This document shows positions 54,448 through 64,000 of a DNA stretch of 64,000 bases, piece after piece; the stretch's first letter is position 1; the number at the start of each line of letters is the position of its first letter. A program made the position numbers and the translations under genes. The notes under the pieces are model-generated. The model made no database searches and was not told the origin of the DNA. It saw only the letters and a program-made list of their open reading frames with translations. This stretch comes from Centroberyx gerrardi (lineage: Eukaryota; Chordata; Actinopteri; Beryciformes; Berycidae), in contig NC_136000.1 in NCBI RefSeq assembly GCF_048128805.1, positions 15,284,854 to 15,348,853 on the forward strand, in the 5' to 3' direction.

Positions 54448-57400
54448 TTAACTGAAGTTGTTTTACTTTACGCAATTTTGTGCCACTGTTGTCAGGATTG
54501 TCAGGATTGTATTAAGCAATTCTCGGTCATGAGGTCCCCTTCCCTCCACCTTTAAGGACACACTTACTAGAGGGTGGAAGTTCAGAATATGCCCCATTGC
54601 TTGGAGACTGTCACATTTCACTTGTACATGGAATAGAAAAGTACTTCTTAAAATGGGAAAGATACTTGGACTATATTGGGGGCCCATAGATGTAGAGGTC
54701 TTAAGTTCAACTCCCCTTATCTACGTACAGTATTATCCTCTTCTATCTCTCCTGCACTTAGCTGAGGGCCAGTTGTAACACAGCTTCCTGTTTGATTATT
54801 TATGGATTGTTTGTTTATTTTTCATTATTCTCCATAATTGTTGGACTGTCCAGTCAGCATCTCTATGTACTCATTGAAGAATTCAGTAGGAGTATGTCTT
54901 TCATGACTCCCTCGTGTGTATTTCTAAGTGTGTGTCTATGTGTACTGGACTGATTGTGTGTTGTGTACTTCTGAAGGCCAGGTGTTGGGTTGCTCCCTGG
55001 TCTTTGTGTGTGTGTGTGTGTGTGTGTGTAAGGACTGAAGCGGGGATGGCCTCAACACATGGGTTGTTCTTTCATATCTTCCACAGATACGGTTGTTGTC
55101 TCCTCTGAAGCACTTGTAATATCACTGGAAGGCTTCCTTTCATTGTCACAGTATGGGTGTGCTGATGCTGCTTTATAATCTTGTCTTCCCTTTTCGTTTG
55201 TACATTCTATTAATGTCAGGTATCGTCTCCTTGAGGTTTTTTTTATTTTTTTATGTGTCCTCGTAGCCTTGATATAATTTCCTTTTCTTGTATTTTCATC
55301 CCTGTTGCTGCCCAATACATTTCAAATAAAATACTAATCATGTAAAAAAACACATTCTCTATCTCCCCTCTGATTTCTGCTGATCCCTCCTGAATACTGT
55401 TGGCTGTCCAACTTAAACGTAATGTCTTGTTTGTTTTGATCTCTCGTTGCAAGGCTGTGGTAGCACTTAGCACCGTCTCGATTAAGGGTTCTTTGTTTAC
55501 ATCTTCAGTTTCTGAGGATTCATGGCAAGGTGAGGTCGGTGCCTCGAGGTCTACTTCAGGCAAATCATTCTTTCTGAACTTACTTTTCCCATTCTTGAAG
55601 TTTGGGGAAAAAGTCAGTTTGCTGCCACATTTTAAAGTGATGTTGAAAGTTAATGTAGCGATAATTCTGACTTAAACAGATCTCGTTTGATAAGATTTTA
55701 AGAATTAATTTGCCAAGCTATCCAGAGTGTGTCTTACTCACTCGTCTCTCCACCCGAAGTCTGGCACACTCATCAATACCTTATGTAAGCTGTGTGGGAG
55801 ACAGCTGAAGGTGTTTTTGAGCCTCCGTTACTTAAGAAGACCCAGTGCTATCTTTACATTGAGTATGTTCTGCAAGAAGTCGCCTACCTTTGTTCAAAGG
55901 GCATGCGCTGAAGAGCAAGCAGCCCTGAGTCCATCGGACACTTCGTTTGCAGCGCTAAATAGATGCTTTTAAGAAGTGCTGGTCATGGCTGCTGCTGTTG
56001 CTATGAGACAATCGAAAACCTGTTTGAAGCGCAGCCCTCTTTTGATAAAAGTTGAAATATTTTTAACTGCTACTGCTCAGGGCAACGAGCGCCAAAAACA
56101 TGCTAAGCCCTCTGCCATGAGGATGCAGTAATGCGTTCTTTCCATTGAAAACAAGGAGAATAAGAAGCCAGCGCTGTAAAGGTACATTTTGTCATTTGGA
56201 CATTATCTAGGGCAGCTCCCCTCCCCTCTGTCTCTCTCACTGTCTACTGCTGTCTGTTCAGCTTATGAGGGACAATATTTTCACACGGCATGTATAACAG
56301 GGAGAGAAAAGGCCATGTTTGTCCCTCCGGGTTTGTGTTAAGTGTTAGGAGGCTGAGGGAAGCGGTTATGGGGAATACACTCAGAATGTCAGTGATTGGT
56401 TTGGAAAGGGCACAACTCTGGGGTCACATGACAGATTGTGTTTGTAATGACGGTCTCTGTTGGAAGCTAGAGGACGCGGTTAATGACCAGGGCTACAATG
56501 AGTCAGCTTTGTGGGTGTCCTCTTCTCACCTGCTCAGCATCTCTACTTTGTCATCCTTCGTTGACCTCCTTGGTCACTAACAGACATATTCCATTCCTGC
56601 GTTGCCTTTCCACATACTTGTGTTGGATCACAAGACGACTGCGTGGGACGTCTTTAACCTTTTAGCCCCTCTGGGGCCAGAAGACAATCCACCATGCCTC
56701 CCGCGAGGAGAACAAACTAAGCTGCCAGGGAGTGAAATTGTAAGGCGGCTAAAATAATTCTCACAATTGCCTTTGAAAGTTCTATTTTTGCTCCACTTTT
56801 GGGGTTCTATCCTAAGAGGCTTAATTTATATTAGCTGTACAATCAGATTGCTCTCAAAATACCAGCTTTTAATTAAGCGTGCAAACCAATTAAGTTACGC
56901 TCTCTCCATGGCAGTCGCTTTCCCCGCTAGTTAACCTCAGACAAGGTTAGCTGCAGAGGCGTGCACTGTGACTGGGACTGCTCAGATTTACAAGCTTCTC
57001 TAGGATAAAGTTGCTGCTAGAGGCATACTGGGTTAAAATTACTGTGTGAAGCCATGTCATCTCATTGCAAACTATCAAGCACTCAACTCAGGTCACACTC
57101 ACACAGACTAAAGATGTTATGCATGTGTTACTTAGATGTCAAGGTGTGTTGCCCATTGCTAAGCAGATTTATGTGGATAAAAGGCATAATTGGTGCAGTG
57201 GTAAATTCAGATGGGGCTACTTCAGCTTGACTGAAATAAATGTATTGTCTGTATTTACACAGCAGCTTGCTCTAAACTAATAAGGGACAGCACCCATCAG
57301 CAGATATCAGTTTTCAAATGACTGGGTCTCATCTTAATAGCACAGATCTACATCTATATTGTATGTATCTACTCGACTTCATGAAGCTTTACCTTCGAAA

Positions 57401-59400
57401 TCTCTCGTGAAGTTGAACGCAGAGTGTTTAAAGGGTACATAAATGCCGAGAGCTCAACAACAGACATTGACAGTGATTGGTACCATAACCTTTTGAGAAG
57501 AGATAGCACAGATTTGTCATGGGATCAAGTTAGTTCTCGCATTTTGTTAGGCTGATGGTCAGCTACACTGTCTCTTTGTTTACTTTTTTCCTCATTAAAA
57601 CATTTGTGCAAAGAAAATGTTTCAAGTGTGTCCAATTTAGCTTTAACTATGTCAAGGATTAAGCAATAGGGAGACCTCTCCTTGAAGCCACATAAATGAC
57701 ACCGCAGTAAATCTCTCAAATAAGCTGTCACTCCAAATCCCCGGCCAACAACTCAACAGCACTTTTTAGCTTGTCCTGCCTGGCTGTTTGGTAGCCAAGT
57801 ACAGCGCTGTGGATGGGGAGACAGCAGCCGCCCTCGCCTTCATAGTTAAACTCTTCATGGCTGTCACACTAGATAGCCTAATCAACGAGAATAACGCGGT
57901 CTGAAAGAAATTGTTCTACTCGCAATTGTCTCTATAAAACTTTGTGAAAACGGAGCACTGAAAGGATAGTAGAGAGCTCAATAACCACCTCAGGACAGAG
58001 TGGAGTGTGTCATGGCTGCGGTGGAAAAGTAGCCAAAGATTACATCATATCAAATTAGATCAAACAAAACAGGGTTGAGTGATTTTTAGGAACATTGCTC
58101 TATTGAATCTCATTATATTCAAGGATTAATAGTGAGAGGCTTTGCTGTATGTGTTGGGCATATATTCTGAAAGAAAATCTCGTTGCATATTGACCATTTT
58201 AAAACTCTATTTAGGCCCTAAAAGGATGTTTTTCAGATTTTCAAATTTGTCTGAGCCAGATTTATTAGTATGGTGTGAATTATTGGGATGGTATTTGGGA
58301 AATTGTTATGAAAGTGGGTTTGATTTACTGCAGCATTTTCAGTGCTGGGTCCCACTACATGTTGAACTAATGGTGCTGGTGATTTGGACAAGGCCTAATG
58401 TTAAGAAACAGATGACAAATCGTGTTGCATTATCACTCTGCCAGTCTGCCGCTTATAAGGACTCACTCACCACAATGTCCTCTGGGAGTTATCAAAGACG
58501 GCTCAGTCTTAGAGGGCACTGGAAAGCTCAGCGGCGTTGAACTGGCTCTTTGTTTCCCAGTGGCCGATCCGTTTGTGTGTGACCAATAACATAATTTCCT
58601 AATTTCCCCTGTTATAGTGGAGCCTGGCATTCATGAGCACTCGTCTTTAAAGAGAGTTTCTGACTTTTGAAGGTTATGTCACCTTAACACAACCTCTGAT
58701 AGTAATAGACTTAAACTTGTTATGGATAGGAAACGGAACATATTTACAAGAGGGAAAAATGTCAACTCTCCAACTTTCTGTACATGTCAAATGAATTCAG
58801 AATAAACAACAGTGAGTTTGAGTTTTTGTCAAGAATTTTGAACGTATTTCTTCGGAATGACAATCCATATTACATTTATATAATAACATTCCTTTTTTTA
58901 CCCGTAATAAACCTTCTACATTGACATTTCTGCTGTTACGTTTTGATGCCTCATTAAGTCCCACATCTACACAGAGGCTTGTGTCAGATAGTTTCTTCGA
59001 GGAAATGAAACAACTTTTTGAGTTGGTGTCATCCGATATGTGGTACAGAACTATATTGTTGAAGGTCAGACATGGATCTGACATTGGTAATCACAGTGTG
59101 TGGACTGGGGATGATAGACATGAAGCAAACAACATCTCATTCTCCTTCACCTTTTCTCTCTTTCCCTCACTCTCTTCCTAACGCTTTCCCTTGCTTCCTC
59201 TCCCTTTCTCTGTGTATTGACGAACTACACAATGCAATGTAACATAATGTGCATTGCATCTGATAAAAAACTTTGCTTTAAATGAACGGCAATCATGCCA
59301 AATGGGATATACTGAGAATACTATCTCTTAGAAAACTCAGAGAGTGATTTTCAACTTGGCTTGTTCTCATGCTGACTATAAAATGTCATCTTCCCTCAGT
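54448..59400. other. frmd5: intron segment without genes
   Basis: Contains (GT)n at 54,999-55,030 and a possible LINE ORF1 fragment (listed). Nothing else recognised. Confidence 0.5.
55243..55600 (-). mobile_element. possible L1-type ORF1 fragment
   Basis: The minus frame reads GKSKFRKNDLPEVDLEAPTS followed by acidic and helix-forming sequence (VLSATTALQREIKTNK ... GEIENV). The GKSK... opening and the helical composition resemble ORF1 proteins of fish L1-like elements. No nearby ORF2. Confidence 0.25.
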
Positions 59401-59421
59401 GTGATAGAAATACCTCATTAA

Positions 59422-59560
59422 AGGACTACACCGGCTTTTGGGGAGTTTGGCCCATTGGTCACCTTACCCAATATGTGACGAGAGGATTGGCACCATAGTC
59501 CTGTCTGAGTCTGGTAGATAGCTCTCTCATGCGCATGCTAATGCTTTAGCATACAGTATG
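59422..59560. repeat. one end of a dispersed TTAA-type element
   Basis: Begins TTAAAGGACTACACCGGC then TTTTGGGGAGTTTGGCCC, a terminal sequence I recognise from dispersed fish repeats. The partner end was not found. Confidence 0.35.
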
Positions 59561-60081
59561 TCAACAAAATTGGCAGCTTTTTGTTGCAGCACAGGCTGCT
59601 AAGCACTGGGATGATCAGTCTATCAGCATGTAGTATCTCTTGTATACAGTGCTAGTGCTAGTATAGTGCTAGCAGACCAACAGCATACTGTAGGTCTGTC
59701 CTGCTCCTATCTCTGTCTACTGTCACAAATCATGATTATAGCAGATTTAAGGATATGTTTGTTACTTTCGCCGATTATATGTTTTGGGCCCCAGAACTGC
59801 TGGCAACAGAGGAAACCTAATTTCTAACAGATTTGCATCTTGGTTTTGTGAAAAGGGGAGTGAAATTACATAAGTATTATCCTTTTTCACAAATCTATTT
59901 TAAATAGGTATAATACAAAGCTTTTAAAAGCTCACCAGTGCCAAATCCTTCAAACTTAACCTCAGTACCTCTGTGAAGACCAGCAAAGAGCGAATATGAT
60001 AAAATGCTCTTTGCCACACTGGCCACACACACTCATACATCTCATTACGCTACATAACGTTATCATTGTTCATATGAAAAA

Positions 60082-60393
60082 ATGGCCGATAGTAAAGGGT
60101 TGTTGTGGTCGGAGTGGGAGACAAAATTGTTGATAAGTATTTGGGCAGAGGAGGACAAAAAAACGAAGTGGTACAAACTGTTGTGGTTCACAAACAGCAC
60201 ATCACTTAAAAGTACCAGTAAGAAGAAAGAGAATACGACGCCACTGTTGGTGATGGTTTATCTAAACTTGACGGATAACTTGACGCCTCCGGTTACCCGT
60301 GTCGTACCTGAAATGTGGCCTGGGATGCGTGTTTGGTGGAGACATTTACCCAAACGATGCTCTGCTTTCCTGCAGGCACAGGGAAATGAATAA
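60082..60393 (+). pseudogene. possible Myb/SANT-like (trihelix) DNA-binding fragment
   Basis: The plus frame of 103 codons starts MADSKGLLWSEWETKLLISI and continues WAEEDKK. This resembles the first helix of Myb/SANT-like domains found in Harbinger-associated and other fish proteins (WTDEExxxLISIWGEE). The following helices are not recognisable, so it is probably a decayed copy. Confidence 0.3.
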
Positions 60394-62353
60394 GTTTCTC
60401 AATGAGGATTTCTGAGTCATAAGTCCTACAGCCCACCAGTGATGGATTTCGCTGCCAGCTCGGCTCTAATAGCTTTTCTGTCTCATCTCTCAACGGCACA
60501 TACAGCTGAGCATTGTGGGTACAGCCATTTCAAAATAGACTGCACACAGAGCATCATGCAGAGCTAGGGTTTTTGTAAGTTTTATCGGTGCTGTGATAAC
60601 ACAGACAGACGCACACCACACAGCAATTGGATCACGCTTTCCCATGCACTTCTGATGCACTTCTGGTCTTTTGTTGACCAAAGATTGCGAAATACTTATT
60701 TGTTATTTTTTTCCCTGTCCCTATCTCTGGTTAGAGTGCCATTCTTTGTCTCCTTGCTCTTGTCACCCAGACTAAATGTATTTTTAGGGGGTTTGGAGTT
60801 ATTCCTCCGCTGCACAATAGTCACATTTTCTTACTAAAAAGTGTAACAAATACCCCCAAAACAGAATGCGCAGCACAATTGGTGTCATTCTTGGGATTAG
60901 CATAGAAACAATACTTAATTTTTTGGCATCTGCACAGCTCTGATGGTGATGCGCCAGTTTGGTCTCCCCCAGTGTATTGCAAGGCTGTCGGGCAATGACT
61001 CAGTGTCTCTAATTCAGACTGCATCAACCCCTCAGACCTGACATTTACTCTCATCCACTGCTGTCCTCTACAACAATGGGAACTGGGCACTCTTACAGCA
61101 CGCAGTATTATCATAACCGCATCTAGCTTTAGCCCACAGGCATGACGCATTTTACCAGCCATGCACATTAGTGTTGCTGGCAAAGTCTCATTCACACATT
61201 GACTAATGTCTGTTGTTTATCAGTGCAATAGCCATAAGCATTGCGATATTGGATTTTTTTCTTGTGGCGGTTGTTAATGCCCATGAGCCTTTTAAGATAC
61301 TGTTTTTTCACTCTCCATTTCATAAATGGCATTTAAGAACCTGCCATTGCCAGGCAGGTTCAGCCTGAAGAGGTTATTGTTAAAAGCAGCACTGCATGCT
61401 CTGCTGATTGTCTCAGGGTGTAGATTAGGTCCACAGTCTGTCTCAGCCCTCGGCTTTTTTAAACAATGAGGCAACTGGTTCGCTGAGCCCCAGCCTCACC
61501 CTCTTTGCCAGAACTACCCCCCTGTCAGGCAAAGGCAGCTGCAGCCTACCAGGCAGTCCTCACCACTGGCCCTTTCTCTCCAGCCTCCTGTTGGGAAAAT
61601 ATGCGTGGACACCCACTGGGCTTACTTGTTCCAGTACCATGGCACCCTCTGTTTGGCATTATTGTCACTGATACTGTGCTGATAATGCGAGAGTCCTTCC
61701 ACTGAGGGTGCACTCTCTCAGGCTTCATCTCACAATCCCCTCCTGACTGTACTGATGAACTTTGATTGCCAACCTGTGTCAGAGATTTTCATCTGTGTGT
61801 TTCTTGACATTTTCAATTTTCTTCCCATTTTTCACACTTAACAGTTTGCTTGTAAAAATGCCATTTTTGCTGCTATTTAAAGAATCTGCTGACACAAATA
61901 AAACAGCTGGTAAAAGCATTGTGTGTCTCCTTCAATAAATTGCTGCTGTCAGATCTTTTAATGAAAAGCAAGAGTGCACAAGATAAAGGGCAGAAAGAAG
62001 CGGCTTTCTGGGGAAGATGGGCATTCAGTGAGACACAGTTATCTTTTTACTGTCAAACTGTAATTTCCCTCCTGAATTCCAGGTCTTTTTATTGAAGGAA
62101 AGTATTTCCCAGCCCCAGCCTCTCCTATTTTTGTCTCGGGGGCTGATTGAATCTGAAGCCACAGGAGAATAGATCAGTTGGGAATGGCCTTTTTTCCGTC
62201 TTACCTGTGCATCGACTGAAGCCTGTCAGAGTCACTGCTGCATTGTGAAAATATGAAGTGAAATGAGAGTTTAAATATTAGATGAGGAGAGCAACTTTCT
62301 ATAATTCCCAGTGGTTTTCAACTCTTCTCAAAACATACAAACTACTGACTTCG

Positions 62354-62404
<51 letters not shown>

Positions 62405-62520
62405 GGTTCCTGTGAAGAATAGTTTGGCACTTCAGAATCAGTTGGGTTGCGGTGAAGAACGTGTCCCAGGACACCCTCTATAGAGATCTTTCTTCATGAG
62501 ATTCACCTCTCCTCTGTCAC
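60394..62520. other. frmd5: intron segment without genes
   Basis: A (TG)n run at about 62,357-62,402. No other feature recognised. Confidence 0.5.
62357..62402. repeat. (TG)n microsatellite
   Basis: About 23 TG units. Confidence 0.96.
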
Positions 62521-62521
62521 A

Positions 62522-62680
62522 TTAAAGAGTAACTAAACACCAAACCTGAATCTGTGTAAACCAGAAGATGACATCACCTGGCACCAAAGATCAGCCAATG
62601 GCAGATGGCAATTACAGTAGCATGCTTTTTACCATTAGATGTAAGGCTTTGGGTTTGATGTTTAGTCTAGAACTCTTTTA
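62522..62680. mobile_element. about 160-bp MITE with inverted ends
   Basis: Left end TTAAAGAGTAACTAAACACC and the reverse complement of the right end TAAAAGAGTTCTAGACTAAA share AGAGT, ACTAAACA and CAAACC in order, differing by a 3-4 base gap. Probably a TTAA-type MITE whose right duplication has mutated. Confidence 0.55.
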
Positions 62681-64000
62681 GTTTGCCTAATGTGACGCTA
62701 CTTTGTCCAAAGTGATTGACAAAAAAGCCAAGTGTTCATACTCCCATGATGTCACATGCATTTCCTACCAATATGGCGCTTTACAATACACACAGCTCAT
62801 TGGCTGTGTTTGTCATTTGATTGTAATCACCTGTTAATTTATTACAATCACCTGTTATTTCCCTACCAAGATGGCCGTGTGGTGATGTAACAGAATACTA
62901 TGAATAGTCCACTAAACTAAGAGGCAGAAATTCCCAATAAGATCCCTTGTAATGGAGCACTTTCTTGTCTGAGTCATCTGTGAGTCAGTGTTGCTGTATC
63001 GTCCACTCAGGGGAAACCCACTGAACCAATCAAAAAGCTTGACTTGGACCCACAGAAGTAGGCTCTGCTTTCTCGTTGTCCTCAGTGTATCTAGTATATC
63101 TGAATATCATGGATACAATGACGCCAGTCTCTGTGGTCAGAGCATGGTGAGAGGCTCTTTCCCTTTTGCATAATTAAGAGCTTTTGAACAGCTCCGGCTA
63201 TTTTAATACCTTAGTAAATGCCATGCATGCATTGTGGAGTGGAACTTAAGTCGTTCTTTATCTCATCCATATGTATAAGGTGCACTCTACCAAATGCAGG
63301 AGTCTCTAACGAAACAGCTCCTGCAGACAGTTTCTCCAACTTTCTTTGTATTGACAGCTGGCTTTAGAAATGCAAACCTAAAACTAGTGGTGGTGTGTGA
63401 CAGTATTCCCGGTTGCCTCCAACCCAAAGCACTCAGAGGATCCATTACTCGACAAGGCAACACAAGTAAACTGCGCATTTGCCAGCAGGACACAGTGATA
63501 AAACTAGATTGCCGCTGTAATCCGAAGTAAAGACAACACAATAAAGTGAGCAAGAAGAGGCAAAGGCAGCAGAATGCTTTTGAGTGAATTCAAGGCTTTC
63601 TGTAGTGAGTAGGTGGAATGCTTGATTTTTCTGGCTCTGCTGATGAAGTCACTTCTAGCTGGCATAAGGTTTGCTAGATAGACATACTTCTTTTTCTGTG
63701 CGACTTTGGAGAGTGGACTCTCTGAGGAAGTCGGTGTCAATCAGCCAAAAATAGCTACCAGAGATTAAAACTTGACATAGATCACCTGGGGGACATAGAT
63801 GGTGATACCGTTCCTTAAAATGTCACATGAAGCGATTCTGATGTATCGCTTCTTTGCAAAATGCATTCCGTTTACGATTGGTTGCCCACTCACTGTATTG
63901 CTGCCTGAATTTCACTCAGTGTGCCTTTAGTTCTGATGATGACATCCTACATATTGTGTAGCTGTGTCTGAATCCAGCATGCCACAGGCACTCAATGTAC
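62681..64000. other. frmd5: intron segment without genes
   Basis: No coding exon, RNA gene or repeat with clear ends recognised up to the window edge. Confidence 0.5.

Larger units (their letters stand above)
26141..64000 (+). other. frmd5: frmd5 first intron (continues past the right edge)
   Basis: After the donor at 26141 I find no exon with the expected next FERM residues (RDAKGQYLFDL-like) and no other gene. The first intron of FRMD5 is very long in mammals, so about 38 kb of intron is plausible. Repeats within it are listed separately. Long open frames here look random or simple-repeat derived. Confidence 0.65.

Noticed and set aside
53668..54555. Two near-identical small proteins (MPRRIKLQPV... 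and MPRRITLQLV...) on opposite strands
   Set aside because: They are the same piece of the palindromic transposon read from its two arms, with no recognised domain.
1..64000. CRISPR arrays, bacterial operons or prophage
   Set aside because: The window is clearly vertebrate nuclear DNA with spliced genes, microsatellites and eukaryotic transposons. No spaced identical repeats of CRISPR type were seen.

Overview
This 64 kb window is vertebrate nuclear DNA, almost certainly from a teleost fish and probably a percomorph. The genes have small coding exons with GT-AG introns. Dinucleotide microsatellites are common, and the introns hold typical fish repeats (L1-like and L2-like LINEs, hAT and TTAA-type non-autonomous DNA transposons, Tc1 relics). 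Most of the open reading frames are chance frames or shadows of exons and repeats. I can support three protein-coding genes and one tRNA.

Layout. (1) 1-11,832, minus strand: the 5' half of alpk3 (alpha-kinase 3). It has five coding exons whose splice phases join without error, a probable 5'-untranslated exon, and a promoter with a CTATAAATAG box that reads both as a TATA box and as a MEF2 site. The alpha-kinase domain lies beyond the left edge. A decayed L1-like retrotransposon occupies the second intron between coding exons. (2) About 13,290-23,000, plus strand, head-to-head with alpk3: a complete MALT1-like paracaspase in 14 coding exons (678 residues). It has two Ig domains, a caspase-like domain with His308 and Cys357, the third Ig-like domain and a short tail, but no N-terminal death domain. 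(3) 24,300-24,371: a tRNA-His(GTG) gene. (4) 26,039-26,140, plus strand: the first coding exon of frmd5 (FERM domain protein). The rest of the window, almost 38 kb, appears to be its first intron. This intron holds at least six identifiable transposon-derived blocks and many simple repeats, and I recognise no further exon.

Meaning. The pairing of alpk3 with a MALT1-like gene mirrors the human ALPK2-MALT1 pair on chromosome 18. ALPK3 and FRMD5 are both on human chromosome 15. The simplest reading is that this is the chromosome-15-type copy of a block duplicated early in vertebrates, keeping a paracaspase that mammals lost. The most notable points are this death-domain-free paracaspase, an inverted repeat pair that encloses its last two exons, and several intact non-autonomous transposons with exact target-site duplications.
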